From positions 310,001-374,000 of the forward strand of contig NZ_BDJB01000003.1 in the NCBI RefSeq assembly GCF_002117915.1: a stretch of 64,000 bases of DNA. The letters are read 5' to 3'. The stretch's first letter is position 1. Every line of letters starts with the position of its first letter. Positions 51,978 to 59,545 of this stretch are shown piece by piece. Under the pieces are notes generated by a model that was not told the DNA's origin, did no database searches, and saw nothing but the letters and a program-made list of their open reading frames with translations. Made by a program: the position numbers and the translations under genes. The stretch comes from Sphingomonas sp. TZW2008. GTDB taxonomy: Bacteria; Pseudomonadota; Alphaproteobacteria; Sphingomonadales; Sphingomonadaceae.

Positions 51978-53174
51978 TCAGGCGAAATCGTCGCCGAAAC
52001 GGCGACGTAATGCGAAAATGATGCGCCTCGTCATGTGCATCGGCGCCAACAGCAGATACCAATAATGGTTCCCCTGCATCAGCCGCACGGCGGCGCGCAG
52101 GTACAACCCTTCGATCGCCAGCCAGCGAACGCCGATCGCCCGATCGTCGACGTGGATTCGCGACAGGACCTCGGCGGGCTCATCGGCGGCGTTGCGCCCC
52201 TTGCCCCCCGTCGTCGCGCGATAGCCAAGTTGCCGCGCGATCCGCCGTGCCTCGCCGCAGGTCTTGTTCTCCGGCCAGCAGAAGATCTGCGGAGGGCTTC
52301 CTAGATGCTCGACAAAAGCGTCGCGGCAGCGCGCAAGATCGCGTTCGATCCGCGTCTCGAACGTGGCGGGGGCCTCGTGCGCGCCATCGATCCAGGCGCG
52401 TTCGGCAAGCGCCAGCCCCGATGCCGGGATCGCACTGCCCAGCGGCACCGCCACTGGCGTCTCCAACCGGAACCAGTCGTGCTTCGGCCCCGGCGTCGCG
52501 CGCCACTGCATCCACGCGTTGCGCCGCCAGTTGCCAGCGTCGAGCGTGCCGACCACCGCGTCGGATGTCGGCACGCGCGCGTGATCGACGCCGTGCGGCT
52601 CGATCTCGAACCCCGCACGATGAAGATCGCGCAACTCGCGCCACCGCATGTATCCTGCCTCGTCGCCATCGAGCCGTATCGTGTCCTCCGGCGCGATGAA
52701 GTCGAGCGATGGAAAGAAGGTCGCCGGCATCGCGTAGCGCTCGAGCAACGGCCGCGCGTGGCGGTGGTTGTCGAGATAACCGTCGTCGAAGTGCAGCACC
52801 ACCGGACGTCTTGGCAGCGGTTCTCCGGCCGCGCGCCGCGCCACCAGGTCGCGTGTCGCCATCACCGTCGCGCCCATCCGCCGCAACGTGTCGAGATGGC
52901 GTGCGAACGTGTCGGGATGCACCGCAATATCGCGCGACCACGGTAGCCAGCCAGGCGCCGGGCTCACTGAATGATAGGTGAGGATCGCAACGCCCGGCGG
53001 CGCGATCATCGCGCGATGTCCGGCCGCGAGTCCGATCAGCACCGCGACCGCCGCACCGATCGCGCCTGCAATGCCCGGCAGCAGCATCACCGCTGCCGCC
53101 GCCAGCGCGACGCCGGCCGTCACGCTTGCCGCCCAGCGTACCACGCGCCGCCGCCGTTCCGCCTTGCGCGTCAT
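51978..53174 (-). CDS. Polysaccharide deacetylase family protein, membrane-anchored
   Basis: 398 aa from the ATG at 53174. Two N-terminal hydrophobic helices precede a NodB-type domain. VAILTYHSVSP, the catalytic VVLHFDDGYLDN (about residues 120-131) and the zinc histidines in EIEPHGVDHARVP are present; the C-terminal motif is FCWPENKTCGEARRIARQLGY, where a histidine is more usual. The gene overlaps the upstream acetyltransferase by 4 bp and is followed by the sugar transferase after 3 bp. It probably removes N-acetyl groups from the polymer. Confidence 0.88.
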   Translation of the reverse strand: MTRKAERRRRVVRWAASVTAGVALAAAAVMLLPGIAGAIGAAVAVLIGLAAGHRAMIAPPGVAILTYHSVSPAPGWLPWSRDIAVHPDTFARHLDTLRRMGATVMATRDLVARRAAGEPLPRRPVVLHFDDGYLDNHRHARPLLERYAMPATFFPSLDFIAPEDTIRLDGDEAGYMRWRELRDLHRAGFEIEPHGVDHARVPTSDAVVGTLDAGNWRRNAWMQWRATPGPKHDWFRLETPVAVPLGSAIPASGLALAERAWIDGAHEAPATFETRIERDLARCRDAFVEHLGSPPQIFCWPENKTCGEARRIARQLGYRATTGGKGRNAADEPAEVLSRIHVDDRAIGVRWLAIEGLYLRAAVRLMQGNHYWYLLLAPMHMTRRIIFALRRRFGDDFA

Positions 53175-54163
53175 GCCTTGCGCGCCCGCAGTCGATCGCG
53201 CCACCTTTTGGCACGCGCGCGCAGCACGTCGCGCGCGTGGAGCAGCCACCCGCGCCAGTCGGCCGCATAGACGGTGACGCGATACAGCGTGTCGCATTGG
53301 TCGGCGAAGCGCATCTTGTACTCGGCCGGCGACATGCCGTTGCCCATCTTGTCGTACCAGTCGATCGCGGGATCGTCGCAGCACTGCCGGATATGCTCGG
53401 CCGCCAACACATAGCCGACAGACAGGTCGGCGTAGCGCTCGTCGTAGCCAACCTTGAGCAGGAACAATCGCCGCCCGCCGACGACGCCGAACTCGAACGC
53501 CGCCAGCCGCTCGCCATCCCACAGCAGCGCGATTCGCAGCACACCCGCCGCCGCCGCGCGCTGGACCAGCGCGGTGTAGAACGATCGTTCGGCGGGATTG
53601 TCGGCGATCGCCGTCCCGCCGCGCCCCTTCCAGCCCGATCGCTCGACCGACAACATCGCGTCGAACAGGCCCGAAGGGACGGGGTCGTCGGTGCTAAACT
53701 CGCACCGCATCTTGTGCTCGCACAGCGCCTCGCGCCCGTCGCGGCGCAGGCGCTGGCGAATTCGCTTGCTGCGCGCGGCGAACCACGTGTCATAGCCGAC
53801 GCGGCAATCGACCACCGGCGACACCGCGTGCGGCGCGATCCGCGCGCGCGGCCAGCGCGCCGCCGCCGCGAGCAGCACCGCATCGTCTCGTAAATAATCG
53901 AAGCGCACGCTCGCCGCCCCGCTCTCCGCCAGCAGCCGCTCCGCCAGATCATCGGCGATCGCGATGCCGGGCGCGGCGTCATAATGCGCGCTGTGCGGAT
54001 TGGTCGCCCCGCGCAGTCCAGCGAAGGCGAGCGGCCCGATCGGCTCACGCGCCGCGATCATCGGCAGGGCATGGCGGTAGGTCACCGGCCCGAATGCGTC
54101 CGACCAGCACGAAAACCAACCATTTCCGAGATGAAAGGGCTCGCCCTCGCGTGCCGCCAGCAC
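53171..54163 (-). CDS. BioF2-like GNAT acyltransferase
   Basis: 330 aa. Two tandem GNAT-like halves, with the Acetyltransf_6 pattern RSKRIRQRLRRDGREAL, YVLAAEHIRQCC and WYDKMGNGMSPAEYKMRFAD. Related proteins occur in cellulose and exopolysaccharide clusters and are thought to acylate sugars or proteins. It is the first gene of the minus-strand unit, divergent from the FemAB-like gene with 95 bp between starts. Confidence 0.82.
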   Translation of the reverse strand: MLAAREGEPFHLGNGWFSCWSDAFGPVTYRHALPMIAAREPIGPLAFAGLRGATNPHSAHYDAAPGIAIADDLAERLLAESGAASVRFDYLRDDAVLLAAAARWPRARIAPHAVSPVVDCRVGYDTWFAARSKRIRQRLRRDGREALCEHKMRCEFSTDDPVPSGLFDAMLSVERSGWKGRGGTAIADNPAERSFYTALVQRAAAAGVLRIALLWDGERLAAFEFGVVGGRRLFLLKVGYDERYADLSVGYVLAAEHIRQCCDDPAIDWYDKMGNGMSPAEYKMRFADQCDTLYRVTVYAADWRGWLLHARDVLRARAKRWRDRLRARKA

Positions 54164-54258
54164 TTAACCACTCCGCAATCGCTGCTTGTTAGGTGCCCTC
54201 TATCGCGGGCGTCCCAAGAATTGGTGAACGCTGCAAGTCGGGGAAGAACGCCGCCGTC

Positions 54259-55323
54259 ATGACGATCCGATCGACCCTGGTGACGCTGCTCGACGGCGCG
54301 GAGGCGATGCGCATCGATGCATTTCTGCGCGACAGTCCCTTCGCCGCCTATCAGCAGTCGCGCGCCTGGCCGCTCGCCGCGCCCCGGCACCCCCGGCGCG
54401 AATGGCGCTATTTCGCCGCGTACGACGGCGAGGCGCTGGTCGGCGCGTGCGTCATTCGCGCGACGCGGCTCGCACTCGGCGCGTGGCTCGCAACGATCCA
54501 GCGCGGGCCGATCGTCCACGATCCCGCACAGCTCGCACCGGTCCTCGCCGAGCTCGCGCGCGCGCTGCGCGTCGCGGGGTGCTGTTCGGTGCAGATCGGC
54601 CCGCGCGTGCGCGGCCGCGCGCTGCCACAGATGGCCGAAGCGATGCGGGCGACCGGCTTCGCCCCGCTGCCCCCCGCCGATCAGGCGCTCCACCACGTCA
54701 CCGGCATCGTCTGGCTCGACAAGCCGGAGGACGAAATCCTCGCGGGCTTTAAGCAGCGCGCCCGTCGCGCGCTGCGCAGCGCCGACAAGGCGGGGATCGT
54801 CGTCCGTCCCGTTGACGGCCCGGACGATCTTGCCGCCTACCAGCGCTTGCTCGACGCCTTCCATGCTAGCCGGCCGGATTATGATCGTTCGGGCCAGGCC
54901 GACGCGCGCGCCCAGTCTGCGTTGGTCGCGGCGCTCGGCGGGGCGATGCTGCTGGCAGAGCGCGAGGGTTCGCCGATCGGCGCCCACGCCTTCGTGCGGC
55001 AGGCGGACGAGGCGATCTGGCTGTCGCTCGCCACGATCGACCGCGACGGTGCATCGCCCGGCTATCCGTTGCTGTGGGCGGGGATGCGCGCGGCGCGCGA
55101 TCTCGGCTGCGTCGGCTACGATCTGGCGGGGCTGCCCGATGGCGCGCCCGCCGATCCGGGCGAGGCCGGCCGATTGCAGTTCAAGACCGCTTTCGCGCCG
55201 CACCGCCGCCAGATGCCGCCGATGCAGATGGCCGCGCTCGCCCCGCTGCGGCACACCATGCTACTCGGCGCCCGGCGCGCCTATCGCGCCCTTCGCAAAC
55301 GGCGGGGCGAGGCGCATGGCTGA
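54259..55323 (+). CDS. FemAB-like aminoacyl/acyltransferase
   Basis: 354 aa from the ATG at 54259. Double-GNAT layout of the FemABX group: AYQQSRAWPLAAPRHPRREW, a middle IVWLDKPEDEILAGFKQRARRALRSADKAGI and a C-terminal YDLAGLPDGAPADPGEAGRLQFKTAF. FemABX enzymes add amino acids to lipid II; similar proteins in polysaccharide clusters may modify polymers. The basic tail is short. It overlaps the next gene by 8 bp. Confidence 0.85.
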   Translation: MTIRSTLVTLLDGAEAMRIDAFLRDSPFAAYQQSRAWPLAAPRHPRREWRYFAAYDGEALVGACVIRATRLALGAWLATIQRGPIVHDPAQLAPVLAELARALRVAGCCSVQIGPRVRGRALPQMAEAMRATGFAPLPPADQALHHVTGIVWLDKPEDEILAGFKQRARRALRSADKAGIVVRPVDGPDDLAAYQRLLDAFHASRPDYDRSGQADARAQSALVAALGGAMLLAEREGSPIGAHAFVRQADEAIWLSLATIDRDGASPGYPLLWAGMRAARDLGCVGYDLAGLPDGAPADPGEAGRLQFKTAFAPHRRQMPPMQMAALAPLRHTMLLGARRAYRALRKRRGEAHG

Positions 55324-55987
55324 CGGCCGATTGGCCCGGCTGCGTCACCGCCTGCGCCGCGACGGCGTGGGCGCGGTGCTGCGCAAGGCGTTCGCCGATC
55401 ACGTATTCCGATCGAGCGCGAGCGTCGTGCTCGAAGCGGACAGCCGCGACGTGCGACTCGGCGAGATTCGCGTCGATCCCGGGGTCGCCCTGCTCGCCAT
55501 CTCCGGCGACGACCCCGTCCCGCCGCTCTGCCCATGGATGCGACACCGCCACGCCGACTTCGCGCGGATGCTGAAGGCGGGGTTGCTTGGTTTCTTCGTG
55601 CTGCGCGATCGCATCGCGGTCGGCTGCGCATGGATCGCGCTCAGCGATCATCACGATCCGCGCACGCGCGAATACTATGCCGTTGCACCCGGCGAGGCGT
55701 ATCATTTCAGCTGGCTGCTCGATCCAGCGGAACGGCCGCGCGGCACTGCGCTGCCGTTCGTCCGCTGGGTCGTCGCCACACTGCGCAATCGCGGAGTCAG
55801 GCGCATGTACGGTGTTGTCGACCGCGCCAATCGCGCGTCGTACCGCGTGCTCGAACGGTTCGGCTATCGTGAAAGCGGCACGCTGGTGCGCCACTATGTC
55901 CTGCTACACCGCTGCTGGACGCGCGTGTCGCGCTACGACGGCACGCTCGGCCTCTACGATCCGCGCCGCGGGCGCCGCCGGGCATGA
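55316..55987 (+). CDS. GNAT-like acetyltransferase
   Basis: 223 aa. A GNAT domain in the C-terminal two-thirds contains LGFFVLRDRIAVGCAWIALSD, HFSWLLDPAERPRGTALPFVRWVV and GVVDRANRASYRVLERFGYRESG, the latter being the acetyl-CoA-proximal end. The N-terminal 60 residues are basic. It begins inside the FemAB-like gene and overlaps the flippase gene by 4 bp. The acceptor is unknown. Confidence 0.8.
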   Translation: MADGRLARLRHRLRRDGVGAVLRKAFADHVFRSSASVVLEADSRDVRLGEIRVDPGVALLAISGDDPVPPLCPWMRHRHADFARMLKAGLLGFFVLRDRIAVGCAWIALSDHHDPRTREYYAVAPGEAYHFSWLLDPAERPRGTALPFVRWVVATLRNRGVRRMYGVVDRANRASYRVLERFGYRESGTLVRHYVLLHRCWTRVSRYDGTLGLYDPRRGRRRA

Positions 55988-57618
55988 GCGGCAGCACGAC
56001 ATCTGACGGCACCGCGACCGTCGCGGGCACCGCGCCGCCGCGCGCGGCCGGCGGGGGAAATCTCCTGCGCTCCACCGGGATCGTGATGCTCGTCCGCGGG
56101 CTCGATTTTGGCCTGTCGTTCCTCGTCTCGGTGCTGCTCGCCAACCGCTTCGGTGCATCGGGGCAGCTCGACGCCTTCTTCCTCGCGCGCCGCACGACGG
56201 TCGGCTTCGCCGACACGATCCGCAAGCTCGTCGGCCAGATCGTGCTGCCTCCCGTGCTCGCCGCAGTCGACCGCGGCGAGGCGCCGTCGCTCCAACACCT
56301 GCCGCGCCGCATGGGCTGGTTCCTGGCGTGTTTCGCACTGGTGATGCTCGCCGGAATGTTCGCGCCGACGCTGTGGGCGCAGGTCTTCGCTCCCGGCTTC
56401 CGCGGCGGGCAGCAGGCGCTCACCGCCGGCATGATGCGCATCATGCTCCCGCTGCTTCCGCTCGCCGTCGTCGCCTCGCTGCTCGCCGCGGTGCTCCAGG
56501 CGCGCCGCCGCTACCTCCTCAGCGAAGGCACCAACCTCGTCCAGCGCGCGCTGCTCGTTCTCGTCCTCGCGCTGTTCGTCCCGCCGCTCGGCATCGTCGC
56601 CGGCGCGTGGACGATGCTTGCCGCCGGTATCGTCGGCTTCCTGATCCTGCTCGCCGGCGCGTGGTCGATCGTCCGACCGACGCGACGCCCTGCCGATCGC
56701 CAGCCGACCGTCGCCCCGCCCGAGACGAAGGGTGGCGGCATGGCCGCCGCGATCGTCATCAACGTCTATTTTCAGGCGAGCGCACTGCTTGATTTCGCCT
56801 TCGCGACGATTGGCGGCGAAGGCAATGTCGCTTCACTCGAATATGGCTCGCGCCTCGTGTCGCTAGTCCCCGGCCTCGTCATGTCGAGCCTCGCGACGGT
56901 GCTGACGCCCGAACTGATCCGCGCGGTCCAGCAATCCGATCGCGCCGCCGCCGCCGCCGGGATCCAGCGCTTCCAGCGGATCGGCGTGTTCGCACAGATG
57001 CCGGTGTCGGTCGGCATGATGCTCGGCGCGCCGCTGATGGTCAGCGCGCTGTTCGGCCACGGCGCATTCGGGCCGCAGGCGATCGCCACCGCCGCCGCGT
57101 GCACCGCCGGCTATGCCGCCGCAGCGATCTTTCTCGCGCCGATGAGCGCGATCACCACCTCGATCTACGCCGATCCGCACGCCCCCGCGCTGCGCGATCT
57201 CACCGTGATCGCGGTCGCCGGCACGGTGTTGCGCGTCGCCGTCCTCGCGGTCGCCGCGCCGATCTGGGGGGCGCCGGGCATCGCCTGGGGCGCGGCGATC
57301 GCCACCGCGCTAACTTGTGCCGTAGCGCAGATCGTGGCGGTGCGGCGCTTCCACCATTTCACGCACCGCGCGCAACTCGTCGACTTCGCGCAGACCGCCG
57401 CCTGTGCGCTGATCGCTACCGGTGCGGGCGTGTTGCTGCTGCGGCTCGTTCCCCACACGCACAAGCTGTTCGGCGAACTCGCGCTGCTCGCCGCGCTCGG
57501 CGCGCTGATCGTCGTCGTCTATGCCGCCGCCGCCGCGCTGCTGCGTGTGCCCGAGATGGCGGCGCTGCGCGAGGTCGCGGCCAAGCTGCTCGCCCGCCGC
57601 CGCGCGCGCCGCGCATGA
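55984..57618 (+). CDS. MurJ/MviN-type lipid-linked oligosaccharide flippase
   Basis: 544 aa, about 14 membrane helices. The MurJ-type pattern includes LLRSTGIVMLVRGLDFGLSFLVSVLLANRFGASGQLDAFFLARR, VFAPGFRGGQQALTAGMMRIMLP, QASALLDFAFATIGG and SLATVLTPELI. Proteins of this type flip lipid II or similar lipid-linked units. In a polysaccharide cluster without a Wzx-type gene it probably flips the repeat unit. It overlaps both neighbours by 4 bp. Confidence 0.86.
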   Translation: MSGSTTSDGTATVAGTAPPRAAGGGNLLRSTGIVMLVRGLDFGLSFLVSVLLANRFGASGQLDAFFLARRTTVGFADTIRKLVGQIVLPPVLAAVDRGEAPSLQHLPRRMGWFLACFALVMLAGMFAPTLWAQVFAPGFRGGQQALTAGMMRIMLPLLPLAVVASLLAAVLQARRRYLLSEGTNLVQRALLVLVLALFVPPLGIVAGAWTMLAAGIVGFLILLAGAWSIVRPTRRPADRQPTVAPPETKGGGMAAAIVINVYFQASALLDFAFATIGGEGNVASLEYGSRLVSLVPGLVMSSLATVLTPELIRAVQQSDRAAAAAGIQRFQRIGVFAQMPVSVGMMLGAPLMVSALFGHGAFGPQAIATAAACTAGYAAAAIFLAPMSAITTSIYADPHAPALRDLTVIAVAGTVLRVAVLAVAAPIWGAPGIAWGAAIATALTCAVAQIVAVRRFHHFTHRAQLVDFAQTAACALIATGAGVLLLRLVPHTHKLFGELALLAALGALIVVVYAAAAALLRVPEMAALREVAAKLLARRRARRA

Positions 57619-58754
57619 CGCCGCCCGTCACGCCACGGCGCATCGCGTTCCTGCTCCCGCATTTCCGCACCGGCGGGGCGGAGCGTGTCGTGCTCCACTG
57701 GATCGAGGCACTCGATCCCGCGCGCTGGCAGCCGGTGCTGCTGCTCGGAAGGCTCGACGGCGACTTGCTCGAACACGTACCGCCGTACGTCACCGTCGCG
57801 GCGATCGGCGGCGGCCGCGCGTTGCGTCGCCCGTTGCGCATCGCCCGCTCGCTCGCCGCGCACCGTATCGACGTCGCCTATTCCGCGACGTCGGCGATGA
57901 ACCTCGCGCTGCTCGCCGCGCCGACGCGGGTGCCGCGCATCACGTCCGAACACACGCCACCCGACGCGTTTCGCCGCGAATCGAAGTGGCCGTGGCTGCG
58001 CCGCGCCGCGACGCGCCTGCTCACTCGCCGCGCCGCCGCCGTCGCGGTGCCGACCGCTGCGATCGGGTCCGTCGTGCGCGGCGCGCCCGTCGCGCTGGTC
58101 CGCAATCCCGTCCTGCGCACCGCCCCGCCGCCGCTCGGCGACAAGCCTCTGCACGGCACGCATCTCGTCGCCGCCGGTCGCCTCGTGCCGGCCAAGGGGT
58201 TCGATACGCTGATCGATGCCGCCGCGCTGCTCGCCGCGCGTGGCCAGCCGTTCACGCTCGCAATCCACGGCGACGGCCCGCTCCGCACCACGCTTCAGGC
58301 GCAGATCGACGATCTCCGGCTCGGCGACCGCGTGACGCTCGCCGGCCACGCCGCGCATCTCGCGCCGCTGCTCGCCGGCGCCGATCTCATGGTCTCGTCG
58401 TCACGCCGCGAAGGCTTCGGCAACGCGCTGATCGAGGCGATGGCGCTCGGCACGCCCGTGCTCGCCGCCCGCGCCGGTGGCCCCGAGACGTTCATCGACG
58501 AGGCCGCGAATGGCTTCCTCGTCCCGCCCGACGATGCGCCCGCGCTCGCCGACACGATCGCCGCGCTGCTCGCCAATCCCGCGCGGCGGCTATCGGTCCG
58601 CGCCGCCGCGCGTGATACCGCCGCACGCTACACCGTCGCGGCTTCGGTCGCCGAGTTCACTGCATTGCTCGACGGCGTTCTAGCCGCGACGCCCGGTGCC
58701 GCCCCGCGCGGTCAACACCGGCTTAACGCTAAAGTTACGGCCCCTGCGCCATAG
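57615..58754 (+). CDS. Family 4 glycosyltransferase
   Basis: 379 aa from the ATG at 57615. GT-B fold: N-terminal LLPHFRTGGAERVVLHWIEAL, then ITSEHTPPDAFR. The C-terminal half has HLVAAGRLVPAKGFDTLIDAAALL, LAIHGDGPLRTTLQAQI and the EX7E donor motif SSSRREGFGNALIEAMALGTPVLA. It adds a sugar to the lipid-linked repeat unit. Linkage and sugar are not predictable. Confidence 0.93.
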   Translation: MTPPVTPRRIAFLLPHFRTGGAERVVLHWIEALDPARWQPVLLLGRLDGDLLEHVPPYVTVAAIGGGRALRRPLRIARSLAAHRIDVAYSATSAMNLALLAAPTRVPRITSEHTPPDAFRRESKWPWLRRAATRLLTRRAAAVAVPTAAIGSVVRGAPVALVRNPVLRTAPPPLGDKPLHGTHLVAAGRLVPAKGFDTLIDAAALLAARGQPFTLAIHGDGPLRTTLQAQIDDLRLGDRVTLAGHAAHLAPLLAGADLMVSSSRREGFGNALIEAMALGTPVLAARAGGPETFIDEAANGFLVPPDDAPALADTIAALLANPARRLSVRAAARDTAARYTVAASVAEFTALLDGVLAATPGAAPRGQHRLNAKVTAPAP

Positions 58755-58779
58755 CGCCATCCTCCCTGCGAGAGGTCCG

Positions 58780-59526
58780 ATGCGTCCAATCTTCCGTTCT
58801 TTCCTGATCGCGCTCCCCCTCGCGGCCTGCGCCGGCCCGGTGCGCTACGCCCCCGCGCCCGAAGTGCCGATCACCGCTGGCTCGGTCGATCTCGCGCGCG
58901 AGGCGAGCCGCATGGTCGAGGATCGGCTGAACCAGGACGGCGATTTCCGTCCCGGCGATCTCGTGCGCCTGTCCTTTCCCTATACGCCGCAGCTCAACAC
59001 CGACCAGCGGGTCCAGCTGTCGGGCTCTATCAGTCCGCCGCTGCTGCCACCCTTGTCGATCCGCGGGCTCAGCACCGCCGCGCTGCAGGCGCGCCTCAAG
59101 TCGCTGTACCGGGCCAAGCTCGCCCGCCCCGACGTCTCGGTCGCGCTGCTCGAATACAACCGCCCGCCGCCCCCGCCCGAGATCTTCGTGCTCGGTGAAG
59201 TCGTGAAACCGGGCAACTTCCCGTATCGCGACGGCACCACGCCGTTCGAGGGGCTGGCGCGCGCCGGCGGCGGCAATCGCGATGCCGATCTGACGCGGGT
59301 CGTGATGCTCACCCCGGTCGGCGACCGGCTGGAGGCGCGGATGCTCGATCTTTCCGCCACGCTCCACGGCAGCACGCGCGCGATCGACGTTCTGCCGCCG
59401 TACACGATCCTGATCGTGCCGCCGACGGGTCTCGCGCGCGACGCCGATCGGTCGCGCCAGATCCGCCAGATCATCGGCTTCAACGGGTTCAACATCGGAT
59501 CCGCCATCACGCTGATCCAGCCGTGA
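58780..59526 (+). CDS. Wza/GumB-type polysaccharide export lipoprotein
   Basis: 248 aa from the ATG at 58780, preceded by AGAGG. Lipobox LAAC is near residue 17. The Poly_export domain reads FRPGDLVRLSFPYTPQLNTD and the SLBB domain PPPPEIFVLGEVVKPGNFPYRDGTTPFEGLARAGG. It is the outer-membrane export channel component. The gene is followed after 19 bp by the GumC-type gene, the usual partner. Confidence 0.93.
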   Translation: MRPIFRSFLIALPLAACAGPVRYAPAPEVPITAGSVDLAREASRMVEDRLNQDGDFRPGDLVRLSFPYTPQLNTDQRVQLSGSISPPLLPPLSIRGLSTAALQARLKSLYRAKLARPDVSVALLEYNRPPPPPEIFVLGEVVKPGNFPYRDGTTPFEGLARAGGGNRDADLTRVVMLTPVGDRLEARMLDLSATLHGSTRAIDVLPPYTILIVPPTGLARDADRSRQIRQIIGFNGFNIGSAITLIQP

Positions 59527-59545
59527 TTCGCGGGGAGCATCGCTG

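Noticed and set aside
52180..54048. 622-codon minus-strand frame spanning the deacetylase and the BioF2-like gene
   Set aside because: It is in a different frame of the same strand as two real genes joined by an ATGA overlap, and is arginine-rich with no family pattern.
54317..55315. Upstream extension of the GNAT-like gene through the FemAB-like gene
   Set aside because: The extension is a shadow frame of low complexity. The GNAT gene starts at 55316 with an 8-bp overlap, as is usual in this cluster.
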